From Plantago ovata (taxonomy: Eukaryota; Streptophyta; Magnoliopsida; Lamiales; Plantaginaceae), in NCBI GenBank assembly GCA_028274465.1, contig CM051455.1, forward strand, positions 130,048,096-130,112,095: a stretch of 64,000 nucleotides of DNA. The letters run 5' to 3'. Shown one piece after another: positions 36,675 to 48,329 of this stretch. Position 1 is the first letter of the stretch. Each line of letters starts with the position of its first letter. The notes under the pieces were generated by a model. That model saw only the letters and a list, made by a program, of their open reading frames with translations. It was not told the DNA's origin and did not search any database. Position numbers and translations under genes: made by a program.

Positions 36675-37000
36675 TGACATTACAGTTGCCTCTTATAATA
36701 CAGTATCAGTTAAGAGATTCAACATTTACGCAGTGCTAAATATGGAGACTTGAAGACGAAAAAAAAAATCATTATCAGGGAACCATGTCCAACGATTCCA
36801 AACAAATTAAGAAATAGAAACCATTGATCAGCATGTACAAATTAAGACAACCACTTGCATGGAATCCAGGGGAAAATGTGGTATGAGATTAGCATGCATG
36901 AGATTTTTCTGATGAAGACTTTGTAACATAGCTTTTACTCTTTTTGTTGTAAAGCTTTAGAAACTCGTACATACCCCAGTTGTTACTAATATAAGGTTCT
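36675..37000 (+). repeat. Spacer block X1, duplicated at 39345-39670
   Basis: Matches X2 over about 325 bp in the same orientation, with words such as agttaagagattc, aattaagacaaccacttgca, atgtggt.tgagatta and tagcttttactctt in the same order. Confidence 0.75.
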
Positions 37001-37039
37001 TGTTTAAATATTGATAAAAATATTTAAATATATATTCTA

Positions 37040-37340
37040 TCAGTATGGACCTTCCAAGTCGTCATTAGTTTGTGGATCGATAAGTCCATCAACGAGAATC
37101 GTCTAGAATATTAGTTTTTTTTTATTTATCTTTATGTTTATCCGTTAGTCACCGTAGAGTCATGTCAAGTTATTGTCTTTATCTGTTAGAGTTAGGTTGT
37201 TCTATTTGTTGGACTGAGGTTCCTGGTCAACTATATAAACCAGTCAACCCTAACTGTCATTCTCACCGTTTGAAGTAATAAACATATGTTTTCCCGAAAG
37301 TCTCGTTTCTCTGTCTTTCTCCTCTAATGACGACGTCACC
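37040..37340 (+). other. Possible LTR fragment
   Basis: A TATA-like ctatataaacc (about 37226) followed by a leader-like stretch and aataaac resembles an LTR. No partner LTR or target duplication is visible. Confidence 0.25.
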
Positions 37341-37599
37341 TTTCTGTCTATTGCCCTCTCTTTCTTCTACCATTGTTCCATTCATGCAAGTACCCGAACC
37401 ATCCTCCCTTTACGAGCCAACCATGTTTGGAGGACGTCCAGTTCGCACGTTTCAAGCTCAACTAATATATCACGATTTTTTTTTTTAACCGGCAAATTCC
37501 CATCATATTAAATTAAGTTCAACCAATCATATTCCTAAAACTATTTCATATCCCTTCACCAACAAACAAAGTTGAGCATGACTTAAACAATAACAATAA

Positions 37600-38230
37600 C
37601 ACCATTGATTCCTATGACCTCACCATATTTCCTGGTCTGATGGGATTTTTCATATCTTCACCGTTGAAACCTAAAACCAATAACAATAACACCATTATTC
37701 CTATGAGTTGTTCTTTTATTAATTACTTCACCTACTTAGTAATTTACAAAAGAAAAATGAAAAAAAAAATCTAATGAATCTTTGGGAAACCAATTCAATC
37801 TACAAAAAATATCTACATGTGATGTGTGTGTGGCGTGCAATCCCACTTGTAATAACAATTGATCGATCTCTCCTTTAATTAAAAAAAATCTCATGAACAT
37901 TCCATTTCTCTTGAGACCCTGAGGGTGATCGATCGAGAAACATTGTAGTAGGTCATGATGTGATTATTGATAGTATACATGCTTACAAATTAAAATGTTA
38001 TTATGAATCGAGTGATCGAATGTTTCATAAATCATATTTTGGCATGATAGATTATGTGGTTTCCCACAATAATAATTACATGCATTTCACTGAAACACTA
38101 CATGCAGCGCACATCTTTCAGGATTTTAGGATTCTTCTTAGTGAGTTTTAAGAGTTAGAACAAATTTTGTTTGTTTAAGGAATTTTGTGTGCATCTTGTT
38201 AAACTGTATAGTAATAAATTATTAATGTTC
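37600..38230 (+). repeat. Spacer block Y1, duplicated at 47460-48165
   Basis: Collinear with Y2 through cctcaccatatttcct, cctatgagttgttctttta, gtgtgtggcgtgcaatccca, ttggcatgatagattat, gcgcacatcttt and gttagaacaaattttgtttg. Partly related to Y0 at 27.3 kb. Confidence 0.75.
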
Positions 38231-38499
38231 TCTTGAGTCCACTATTTAATTCCAAATCTCTCTAGACCACCTGTCAGTGAAGTGTAATTATTATTGTTGG
38301 TAAATTCTTTAGATTTTTTTTTTATCAACCTATGCCCTCATGTATTAAGCAAGTACAAGACAAAAGCTAGACATCATGGAATTCCTATATGGTTCCACTT
38401 GCAATATAAATACATGAGGACGTTTGAGAGGATGCTCAAATCCACCTATAAATTGTGAAGTTTGTTGCACTCCTGCGACGATGGTAGAGTCCCTTCATC

Positions 38500-39330
38500 T
38501 GAAAGCTCGAGTATATTTAGAATATGATGATGTGTTCACAGTAGGTTCGATAAATTACCCAACCGACCCAAAAGCTTCCATGTGATTTTCTTTTAAAAAC
38601 ATCGGGATCACCGCAAATCCCAGTAAAACGCCACAGAACATCACTATTAGGTAATTGAACAAAAGAATCAATATGATAATGGGAAAAACTCTGAATAGTG
38701 ACAATCACATCTTTAGCCCAAGTGGAGCTAAACCACCCGACATTCCACGAGATGCTATTGAAAAACCAAACAAATTAAACTTCTCCTTCAACTTATCAAC
38801 CCCACGGTCCCTCGGACGAGTTTCCATAAGAAAGATGAAGTGGGGGTGAGACTCTCTGCTCATGTCTCCCAATTCCTGAACTGTCCAAAGGCCCCCCATA
38901 CCTTGACAGTTCCATGAGATGATACTCATGGATGTAGGCGGGGTTGCTTAGCAACCTCTGCCTCTGGTGGAGTAGAAATGACGATGCCTTGGTTGTGACG
39001 TTTTTGAGGTCTCTCGGTGAACATCTCACTGTTATCCTCTCCTTTCTTCTTATCACTGACTGAGCGTAGCTATTTTCTTCTCGTTATCATTCTGAAAGGG
39101 ACGTTTACGCTACTGTATCGGAGGACTAGGCTGTCTGGGTTGATTTTGTTTAGGTTTAGCATTATGTTGCTGAGTTGAAGGGCTAGATTGTTTGGGTTGG
39201 CTTTGGTTGGATCGATTATTACGGTTCCATTGGTTTTTTTTGTTATAGTGTTGTGGTGGTGGATCGGGACGGGGTGGGGTGGGCTAAGGTGGGTGGGGTC
39301 GGGGTGGGATAATTGTTACCGTTGACAACA
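38500..39330 (-). pseudogene. LINE fragment: ORF1 tail and start of the endonuclease domain
   Basis: Reading the minus strand, a Pro/Asn-rich segment (39330-39060) resembles the end of a LINE ORF1. An APE-type endonuclease start follows at 38929 (ISWNCQGMGG...FIFLMETR), then, after a frameshift, the later endonuclease segment RFTGICGDP. The element breaks off there, so RT is absent. Confidence 0.75.
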
Positions 39331-39344
39331 TAGGAATATGACCC

Positions 39345-39670
39345 CGTTCATATTAACAGTTAGTTACCCCCTCGATAATTAGTTAAGAGATTCTACGTTT
39401 ACGGGCTAAATATAGAGATTTGAGGAGGAATCATGTCCAAAGACTCCAAACAAAACAATAAAATCCATCCAACAATATGTGCAAATTAAGACAACCACTT
39501 GCAAGAAATCTAGTCCAGAGGAAGATGTGGTGTGAGATTATACATGAGATTTTCTTAAGGAAGAGTTTGAAGTAAAGTGCAGTGTAGTAGATGTATGACA
39601 GTAATAGCTTTTACTCTTTAGTTGTACTGTAAGCTTTAGAACCTTTAGAACTTGTACATACGAATTTGTT
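39345..39670 (+). repeat. Spacer block X2, duplicate of 36675-37000
   Basis: Same order of words as X1. Between X2 and Y2 there is about 7.8 kb, filled by a SINE, two AGCTCC-type elements, LINE pieces and a CACTA element; between X1 and Y1 there is only 0.6 kb. Confidence 0.75.
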
Positions 39671-39722
39671 AGATGGATTTTATTGTTTTGTTTGGAGTCT
39701 TTGGAGTTCTTCTTCTTCTTTT

Positions 39723-39758
<36 letters not shown>

Positions 39759-39830
39759 TTCTTTGGCATGTTTTACCTCCAATTATTTTTACTGTTTCAT
39801 AAACACAATTAATAAAATTATTGGCTTATT

Positions 39831-39955
39831 GACAACGAAGCGTAGCTCATTTGGTAATTAAGCTGCTTCACCTCCAGGCAATGGGTCGGGGGTTCGAGTC
39901 ACCACGAGGGTAAATGGGAAACCATTATTAATCTTTGTTTTGCCAGTTAAAAAAC
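39831..39955 (+). mobile_element. tRNA-derived SINE with perfect 15-bp target duplication
   Basis: Flanked by aattattggcttatt at 39816-39830 and 39956-39970. The body starts with a tRNA-like head: A-box type tagctcatttggtaa and B-box type gggttcgagtcacc. It ends gccagttaaaaaac. It is too short and mispaired to be a tRNA gene. Confidence 0.88.
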
Positions 39956-39970
39956 AATTATTGGCTTATT

Positions 39971-40510
39971 ACGCCTAATACCCATGCTAAATGTGCCTTT
40001 TTGCATTTATGTCCATACTTTATCATCTATTACATTTAAATTCAAAATCTGACAAAAAATGGTGTTCATTTAATGCCAACGGAAACAATCCCTTAGGAAT
40101 TTTTTGATTTTCTTTTTCTTTTTCCTTACATTTTATCTTCTTATTTTTCTTTAACTTTTTATCCCTCTTCTTCTTTAATTTCAGTATCAAATTAATTCGG
40201 AGCTTTAAAAGCTCCAATTGGAGCTTCGGCAAGATCTCTGATTGGAGCTTCTTTTTCATTTAGTTTATGAATCATGAGTTTACTTTGAAATATAAAATTT
40301 ATTAGGTATTCTTTTGCAATAAATTTTAGACAATTTTAAAATTTGTGTGTATTATGTTTTTTTTTAGTCAAATGTGTAATAAATGAAAGTGAAGTTGTTT
40401 GGACTCAAGCAAAATCAAATACTTCATCAAGGGCAGAATAGTAATTTCACAGATTTAATTCCTGGAAAGTCAAACTTGTGGGCGTGGATATGTACTTACA
40501 TGCTATAAAA
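39971..40510. mobile_element. AGCTCC-family element, diverged copy
   Basis: The core at 40198-40252 has ggagctttaaaagctcc, agctccaattggagct and gattggagcttc. A T/C-rich tract precedes it. The right part (aaagtcaaacttgtgggcgtgga) matches aaagtcaaagtcgtggggctgga in the complete element at 45936-47010. Ends are not clean. Confidence 0.55.
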
Positions 40511-40868
40511 AGGGTACTCAAACATACGTAATACATGAACTAGCATGGATCTAGATGTAATAAACCTTATATCATAGTATGAAAGTACAATGTTTATTCT
40601 TTGATAATATAATTTTATTATTTAGTTTTTTGGTATGGTTTAAAATTTATTAAGGGTCATACAGAACTAGAAAAGATAAACAAAACAAATATGTAAATTC
40701 ACGGATGATAACGTTTTATAAGTGTGATAGCAATTCTCCAAGGTTAGCACATAAGTCACTGATTTTGGAAGTTTTCTCTCATTGTATACCCAAAATAACT
40801 TTTAGTACTCGTTGTAATAGGTGCCCAACATTTTTATTTTCTTTGTAATGAAATACTTTCAGTCCTTA
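40511..40868. other. Gene-free spacer
   Basis: AT-rich sequence without frames or repeats that I could identify. Confidence 0.4.
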
Positions 40869-40871
40869 GAC

Positions 40872-43135
40872 TTTTTTTTTTTCAACAAAAGATAGATTTT
40901 ATTCCATAGCAATAAAGTTCAACCACTCAATACAAAACTCCAAAGAGCTATAACGCAACCTAGGAACTAAACTAATCCAAACCTGACTCTAAATTCTAGG
41001 ATAGTCCAAAAAGGATTTACATACTATCCCAAGTTTCTTATCTTCATAACATCTACCAAAATCCTTGCTAACCGTATCTCGTAACAGAACATTCAAGGTT
41101 TTCTGTTTTTGCTGGAAGATACGACAATTACGTTCTATCCAGATGCTATACAGTAACTCAGTAAAGAAAACTTTGAACAGTCTGTGTTTCACACTCTTTC
41201 CTCTTGCATATTTACAGGCAAGAGTCATAGAAGAATCCCAATCCCTAGCAACCTCAATAATACAACACCATCTTAACAGGCTTCTCCACATTTTCCGCGT
41301 CAGAGAACAAGTCAAAGAAGATATGATCTAAACTTTCAGGAGCTTGTTTGCAAAATACACACAATGGATCTATTGCTTGATCAAATCACATCATTCGATC
41401 TTTTGTAGCTAATCTTTTCCTCAAGGCCATCCATAAACAGAACCTAGCACGGGGAGTGGCTCTGTTGTTCAATACCATCTCTTTCCACTGTACCTTCTCT
41501 GTCAGTGGCCGGTAGAATTGATACGCTTCCACTGGATCAAATTCAACACCATTAATGAGATTGTTCCATTGCCCAACCATCACAACTCTGTCCCTACATT
41601 TCATAAGCTTTCTGAACATGAAAGAGGAGTCAGCAGGGATTGACATATTCTCAATCAGGCTCTCTTTGATATAATATGCGTGCAACCACATCACCCACAA
41701 CTTATCTGATTTCTTATTCACCGTCCAAAGAATTTTCATGTATGCCACTCTATTACTCGAAGGCAGATGTTCTAGCCCCAGACCCCCTTCACTTTTGGTA
41801 CGACAAATGTCATCCCAGGCAACATGAGTCTTTTTGTTGTCATTTGCTTCTCCTGTCCATAGAAACCTTCGACATAGAGCCTCAATTATGGTCAAAACTT
41901 TTTTGGGGAAGAGGAAAATTCGGTTCCAATAAGACTGATCAGCATACAACACGCTCTTAATTAGCTGTAATCTTCCTCCATAGTTGAGCAACCGAGCTGT
42001 CCAATGAGTAATCTTTCTTGTCATTTTTTCTATTAATGGCTGAAACTGTAATATAAATAACCTTTTCCCGTTTAAAGGAACCCCAAGATATCGGAATGGA
42101 AGCTGGCCCTCTTGAAGTTGGCTCAAATCCAATATGCTTCTTTTGACAGATTGTCGGACTCCACTAAAATACACCTCACTTTTCCTTCGATTGGCAACCA
42201 ACCTAGAGGTGCTATTGAATTTTTCAAACATATTAAGCAATGATTTTTTTTATTTAAGATCCCCTTTACAAAAGAAGAGCAAATCATCGGTAAAAACCAA
42301 GTGAGTAATACCAAGCTGTGCATATTTTGGATGGAACCGGAATTTAGCATCTTCTTTTAATCCCTTCATAAGCCTACTCAAGTATTCCATACAAATGACA
42401 AAGAGAAAATGAGATATGGGGTCTCCTTGACGTAGACCTTTACCTCCTTTGAACGGCTCCTTCAATTGCCCATTAAGATTGATTTGGTAAGATACTGTGG
42501 TGAGTCTCTCCATTATCCAATGTACAAACTGGGCTGGAAATCCCAAGGCACACAAGAGATGGTCCACAAAGATCCATTGTATCGAGTCGTAGGACTTTTG
42601 GAGGTCCATCTTTATCATACATCGGGCTGAGGTGTGTTTCCTTCCATAGCCTTTAATGATTTCCTGCGCCAATAAAGTATTGTCATGGATGTAATGGCAG
42701 GGAACAAATGTTGATTGTTCCTCTCCAACTAAATAATGCATAACCTTCCTCAATCTGCTCGTCAACACCTTGGAGATAAGTTTATAGATCACATTGCAAC
42801 ATGCAATAGGTCTATAATCCTTGAGGGTGTTGGCCGTTTGGCTTTTTGTTATCAAAGTTATAAGGGTTGCATTTATATTCTCTCATTCAAAAAGAAATCC
42901 TGAACAACTCCTACTACATCAACCCCAACAATGTGCCAGGATCTTAAAGAACCGGGCAGTAAACCCATCAGCCCCTGGTGCCTTGGTATCACCAATCGAT
43001 TTAAGAGCATCTAAGACCTCATCTGTAGTAATAGTCCTAACTAGCTCAACTCTTTGTTGTTGCGTCAGTAAGGGAACAAATTGAACCACTTGCAAATCAA
43101 CAGCAGTAGATCTCCCCAAGAATTTCTTCCCCTAA
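40872..43135 (-). pseudogene. LINE reverse transcriptase, broken, with 3' end
   Basis: On the minus strand: an RT start (TKAPGADGFTARFFK, about 42960-43010), RT palm sequence from 42855 to 42250 ending in the active-site motif FTDDLLFF, then thumb and connection (42240-41386, LPFRYLGVPLNGKRL) and a zf-RVT-like C-terminal part (41315-40989). At least three frame breaks separate these parts. The 3' end is an A run (poly-T at 40872-40882 on plus). It belongs to the same LINE family as 48594-50113. Confidence 0.88.
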
Positions 43136-43139
43136 TTCT

Positions 43140-43700
43140 CTATTGTCTAGTCAAGATAATTTATCAGCACACAAATTTTTTGAACGACTTATCCACTTGA
43201 TAGTTGATTCCCAAGGTTTTTGGATGAGCTCCTTATACATCAACACTTTGTCTTGAAGGTACAGGATCATCATCACAGTCCATTTCGCCCAGCACCATTT
43301 TACACAACAAAAGCGAATCAGTCTCTACTCCGATTTTTTGATATCTCTTGTCCCAAGCAATTTCCAAACCAAGAAGTAGTGCGTCGACTTTAGCTTGAAG
43401 CACATACAGAGAAGGCAACCGCTTATTGTATCCCCAGATCCATTCACCATCTGCATCACTCAATAACCCACCAATCGATCCATGGTTTTGGGAGGTATTA
43501 ACGTATCCATCAACATCTAATTTAACCCATCCAGTTTTGGGTTTTGTCCATCTTTGGTGTTTCGGACCGAATTCTTCATTCCCGACTGAAGATCCAGTGC
43601 CAGTTGTCGAACGGAGTATTGTATGGCATGCATAGTTTCCGATTGGCCCCTGAAGACTTGGGTTGATTGATTGGTTTGACATTAATAAAGAATTTTTTGT
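43140..43700 (-). pseudogene. LINE RNase H fragment, out of place
   Basis: A 149-codon frame holds an RNase H-like domain: GWVKLDVDGYVNTSQNHGSI, then QAKVDALLLGLEIAWD and GVETDSLLLCKMVL. On the minus strand it comes before the RT piece at 43135, whereas in a LINE it should follow RT. It therefore comes from another element copy or a rearrangement. Confidence 0.75.
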
Positions 43701-44289
43701 TGTTTAAAAAAGTACACATAAGTTCATCATCTTCTGCATTTCTTTCAATACAATCCCTGTTGTTGTTCTCGGGAAACACACTTGTGATTCCTTAAAAAAT
43801 CCGCGGTGTGTGTGTAATGCACGATTTTTTCATGAGAGTTGAACAAAATTAAATTAAAAAAAAAGTTACTACTTTTCTCTTTTTAGTCATTTGTCAAATA
43901 ATTAAGACAACGAGTTACACATTAAGCAGATTATCACGACCTTCTCAACACATGAAATACTTCGTGCAATACTGTGTGGAACTTCATTACAACTGTGAGG
44001 AACAAAATTAAAACTTAGCTATTCAAAGTTAGAAAAGAGGTGTTTAATGTCTAATAAAACAGGCTCTCGCTCCAGCCATGATCCAAAGCAAACTTCATTT
44101 ATTCTCGAATAGCATAAGCCTCCGCAAAGCAAAAAGTGTGAAACAATCACTTGTTTCCAACCCAAAACCTGGCCCAAATCATTGTGGCACAACATGCCCA
44201 ATCCAACTGCAGCGACCTAAACCCAACTCAGATGCATCACAGTTGATCTTCGTTTTCATTCCTGTCGATGGCTCCTAGATCGGGCACAC

Positions 44290-45621
44290 CACTACAAGAA
44301 AAAATGAATTTAGTGACGCTATTTAGCGACCCATAGGCCTATGGGTCACTAAATCATGGGCCAGATTAAAAAAATAAAAATAAAAAATTGGGAAAAAAAA
44401 GAAAAAGAGAAACATGAGAAATGAATTTATAAAAATAAAATAAAAACAATTGCGACCCATGGCTATGGGTCGCTAAAATTTAGCTATGGGTCGCTAATTT
44501 AACGACCCATGAGCCATTGGTCGCTAAATTTAGCGACCCATAGGCCTATGCGTCGCTAAATAGCGACCCATGAGCTATGGGTCGCTAAAACTGCATAATT
44601 TTCAGGTAGGTCTCATCACATTCAACTGGAGCTATAGGGTTCATCTGTTATCGGAATTGTGTGCATAACCTACTGTTGGATATCTCTTTGAGTTATCTAC
44701 GCGTGGAAGTTGGTTTGAGGCCGATTCAATATCGTATGAAGAAGTTATGGCTGGAATGGCTAGACTGCACTAATCTTGCACACTTGAACGACTCCAAAAC
44801 CTTCATCCGAACTTCTGAATATGTGCTTCTAAGGTAAGGCTAAGTTTTCCTAAATGCAATTCTTGACTTAAATTGAACTACGGTCACTCACAAACATATC
44901 CACGGAGATCGAGAAACTTCAACAACATCACTTTGCATTTAAATGCGGCGTTTTAAGCTCAAAATCACAAAACTAAAAGAAAAAAACATCAAAACATGAA
45001 AACGTGACACTATTTTACAAAACTAAAAGAAAAAAACACATAAGAAATAAGGAGTGCAACAAAGAATATAAAATAACACCAAAACTGAAGTTCCTAACTA
45101 AATAACCCCAACCGTTCAAAAATAAACTATTAGTCTCTAAGTAACTCAACCGTTAAGAGATAAATAAAAAACAAATTAAAATTTAGTGACCTATTGCTAA
45201 GATAGTCCACTTAGTAATATAGATATCTCAAACCGTATAAAGATGTAACCGGTGTATAAATATAAACATATAGAAGTGATTGTGAAGAGCAATAACTATA
45301 TATTATCTAAAACTTAAACTAGAATTATCACAAGTATTGGTAGCCGAGTGGTAAGGGTGTTGGGTTAGTAAGGTGTTGGGTAAGGTTGTCCTAGGTTCGA
45401 AACCCAGGAAACACGAGGTGGAGGAGGAGAGGAGAATTTGTTTTTAATAAAATCTCCAGCAATTTAGAAACATGCGTCGCTAATTTAGCGACCCATGCGT
45501 CGCCTCGCTATTTAACGACCAACCGTTTAGCGACGCAAGTTCTATGCGTCGCAAATGGGTTTAATGGGGAGCTGTTTAGTGACGCATGGGAGCGTCACTA
45601 AACTCAGTTTTTCTTGTAGTG
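44290..45621. mobile_element. CACTA element B, complete non-autonomous, 1332 bp
   Basis: Starts CACTACAAGAAAAA and ends TTTTTCTTGTAGTG. It is flanked by the 3-bp duplication CAC (44287-44289 and 45622-45624), the hallmark of the superfamily. Subterminal tagcgacccat / atgggtcgcta repeats fill 44310-44590 and 45475-45600. The middle holds no transposase but a copy of the dispersed fragment at 16.4-16.9 kb (44640-45010) and a tRNA-like SINE (45335-45455). Confidence 0.92.
45335..45455 (+). mobile_element. tRNA-derived SINE-like repeat inside CACTA element B
   Basis: An A-box type tagccgagtggtaagg (45341) and B-box type ggttcgaaaccc (45394) have tRNA-like spacing; agg/ag-rich sequence follows. 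No cloverleaf forms across the whole unit and no target duplication was found. Confidence 0.6.
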
Positions 45622-45935
45622 CACAGTAGCTCCAGCCGGATGTCAAATCACCAACACTCCCTCACAACTTTTTCTAAAACGTACCGCCATGAATCCGAAC
45701 CACATCAAGCGGGTTGCTCTACCCATCCCCAGGATCTTTCAATTTCTAGCAGCCCACATCGACCACAACAAGATCAAGACCAACCGCCACTCGCTGCATT
45801 CTAAAATTGCCGCAAAAGATATATTATAGGAAAAACTAGACAACATGCTCGATCCATACGTTCCTAAAATAAAAATGGAGGCAATTGATTTTAAAATAAA
45901 ATAAATGGAGGCATGTCAGAGGAAAATAAAATATA

Positions 45936-47010
45936 GGGAAAATTCCGTCTGGCACCCCTGTTAGTGCGTCACTTTTCATTTTTCCCCCTAATAGTTCAAC
46001 AATTACGTTTAGCCCCATTTGAGTTGACCAAGTTACAAAAATTCTGAAAATTCACCTCCCCAAACAAGCCCTTATCTTATTTTCTTTTCTTTTTCATTTT
46101 CTTTCATCCTTAATTTTATTTTATTTTCTCTTTTATTACTTTTATTTTTCTTTTTTCTTTTTTCTTTTTTTTTCTCAACACCATCTTCTTCAAGCTCCGG
46201 CACCGGAAAAAAATCCGGTGCCGGAGCTACCGGAAATGAAGCTCCAATCGGAGCTTTTTGAAGCTCCGATTGGGGTTGTTTTCAGCTCCAATCGGAGCTG
46301 TATTTACAGCTCCGACAGAGCTGTGAGCTGTTTTACATCTCCGATTGGGGCTGTCAGCCCCAGACAGCCCCAATCGGAGCTGTAAATAGCTCCGATTGGA
46401 GCTAATTACAGCTCCAATCGGGAGCTGTATTTACTGCTCCGACGGAGTTGTTTTACACAGCTCCGTCGGAGTTGTTTTACATCTCCGGTTGGGGCTGTTT
46501 TCAGCCCCAATCGGAGCTGTAAATAGCTCCGGTTGGGGCTACATCTCTGGTTGGAGCTATTTAAAGCTCCGATCATAGCTCTTTTTTCTTTTCTTTTTTG
46601 TTTTTTATTTAATTTTGAATTGTTTTTTGGAATTCTTATTATTATTTATTTATTTATTTTAATATTATGGGGTTGATATTGAGATATAAAATGTGTAGGG
46701 ACTTGTTTACAAAAATATTTTTGATGATGTTGAAATTTAAAAAATTATCTAGGTTAATTTTGTAAAATAAGAAATTTTAGAGTCAAATTATGTGCAATAA
46801 AGGAAAGTTGATTGTGTTTGGGTGTTTCTGAAATCTGAATTTTGAATGAGCGCAAATTTGTCATTTTCAGGCCTTAATTCGCCGAAAGTCAAAGTCGTGG
46901 GGCTGGATGTAATTGTTTTTCACTAACGAGGAGAAATATGTTATTGTTGAACTAGCAGGGGAAGATTCGTAATTGATGAAACTAACAGGGGGTCTGCATG
47001 AAAATTACCC
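45936..47010. mobile_element. Mutator-like non-autonomous element with AGCTCC hairpin array, 1075 bp
   Basis: An exact 9-bp target duplication taaaatata flanks it (45927-45935 and 47011-47019). Inverted ends read GGGAAAATTCCGTCTGGCAC and, as complement, GGGTAATTTTCATGCAGACC, both continuing into CCCCTGTTAGT. Polypyrimidine tracts, the AGCTCC array (46193-46580) and an AT-rich segment lie between. No transposase frame is present; the short frame at 46396-46578 is the array translated. Confidence 0.85.
46193..46580. repeat. Array of self-complementary AGCTCCNATNGGAGCT words
   Basis: The words agctccgattggagct and agctccaatcggagct are each other's complement and alternate with variants (ggttggggctg, cagccccaatcgg). 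The first is a perfect hairpin: 15-bp arms agctccggcaccgga at 46193-46207 and its complement at 46214-46228, with a loop of six A. Larger fold-backs are visible around 46345-46395 and 46480-46520. Confidence 0.85.
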
Positions 47011-47019
47011 TAAAATATA

Positions 47020-47459
47020 TACAATAAAAAGATTGACTTTGTAGATTATTTGTAACTGAGAAACTTTGTAGTTCAATTTTTATAGACTTTTTACAAATAT
47101 ATTATAGTTATAGGATGTAAAATGGTTTAGTCATAAAATGCAGAGATAATGCATGTAACACACGGGGTGCATGGTTTGGAGTTGGGTCTCGAGAGGCAGA
47201 GAGAGTTTTGCTGCTATTCTTGGGCCTCAATAGCTTTTAGTTGTTGCTTCGGCCTTGCGATTCGGTTTGCTTGCATTTTATTTCTTGAGCTTTGCACTCG
47301 TACTTTTACCGAACATCACTTATGCTCCATTTTTATTTAATAAATTGTTTTTTCCTGCTTAAAAAAACACACGATCGTGTAAGTTTAATTATGACACGCC
47401 TGGAGAATTAATGAGAAGATGTCGCCGCCACTATGAACGCACGAGCTTAGGCCTTAGGT
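47020..47459. other. Spacer with a possible LINE 3'-end scrap
   Basis: 47150-47365 (gctattcttgggcctcaatagc...tttttatttaataaattg...cttaaaaaaac) resembles a LINE or gene 3' end finishing in A residues. No target duplication or domain supports it. Nothing else is seen. Confidence 0.25.
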
Positions 47460-48165
47460 ATAATATGCATGATTCCTCACCATATTTCCTAGTCTGATAT
47501 GGGATTTTTCATATCTTCAAAGTTGAAACTTGAAACCAACAACGATAACATCATTCCTATGAGTTGTTCTTTTATTCATTACTTCACCAAACTTATTACT
47601 ACTAATTTATAAAAGAGAAAATATCTAATGAATCTTTGTGAATTTAACCAATTCAATCTACATAAAAAAATATTCATGTGTGTGTGGCGTGCAATCCCAC
47701 TTGTAATAATAATTGATGATGGATCTCCCCTCTAATATAATAAATAAATTTTAACAAATAAAAAATTTTAAAAAATCATGAACAATCCATTTCTTTTGAG
47801 GCCAGTCGTGGAACATTGTACGTAGTAGGTCATGATAGTATATTCTTACAAAAATGTTATTATGAATGGAATGAATGTTTCATAAATCATAATTTGGCAT
47901 GATAGATTATAAGGTGTTAAGAATCATGGGGGTTATATACAATAATGGAATTTTTAGTGGGCTGAGTAGTATTCCATCGATGATTTACACTGTACACGTA
48001 ATGATAGTTTCATGCATGCATTTTCACTTGAACACTACAGCGCACATCTTTATAGATTTCAAGATTTTTCCTAGTAACGTTTAAGTGTTAGAACAAATTT
48101 TGTTTGGTAAAGGTGTATTTTGTGGGCATCTTGTCAAACTGTATATTTATGTTATCTTGGTAAAT
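47460..48165 (+). repeat. Spacer block Y2, duplicate of 37600-38230
   Basis: Same order of conserved words as Y1. It lies about 4.2 kb upstream of CIPK copy 2, comparable to Y0, which lies about 3 kb upstream of CIPK copy 1. Confidence 0.75.
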
Positions 48166-48329
48166 CTCTTTAGACAACAGATAAGTAGTATTGATATTTG
48201 CCGTTTCAAAAAAACAGGTAAGTAGTATTGGATTTGGAATTCGTAATGGATTATCACTGACCTTATATATCTTGGGTTTTAGTTTTGAACAGTGACTTGG
48301 TCTGTATACCCCTTTACCGGTTTGGTTAA

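Larger units (their letters stand above)
44045..45803 (-). pseudogene. LINE 3' coding fragment split by CACTA element B
   Basis: On the minus strand, 45803-45622 reads through broken frames as zf-RVT-like ILLWSMWAARN. After the CACTA insertion, 44289-44045 continues as RNase H-like VNCDASELGLG and, shifted, AEAYAIRE. The two flanks fit as one LINE C-terminal region once the transposon is removed. Confidence 0.55.

Noticed and set aside
38796-39056. Separate gene of 86 codons on the minus strand
   Set aside because: It overlaps the LINE ORF1/endonuclease junction in another frame.
45335-45455. tRNA gene inside CACTA element B
   Set aside because: A and B boxes are present but no acceptor or anticodon stem pairs; it is a SINE head.
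46193-46580. CRISPR-like or protein-coding repeat array
   Set aside because: Words are self-complementary, variable and without unique spacers; the open frame across them is a by-product of the repeat.
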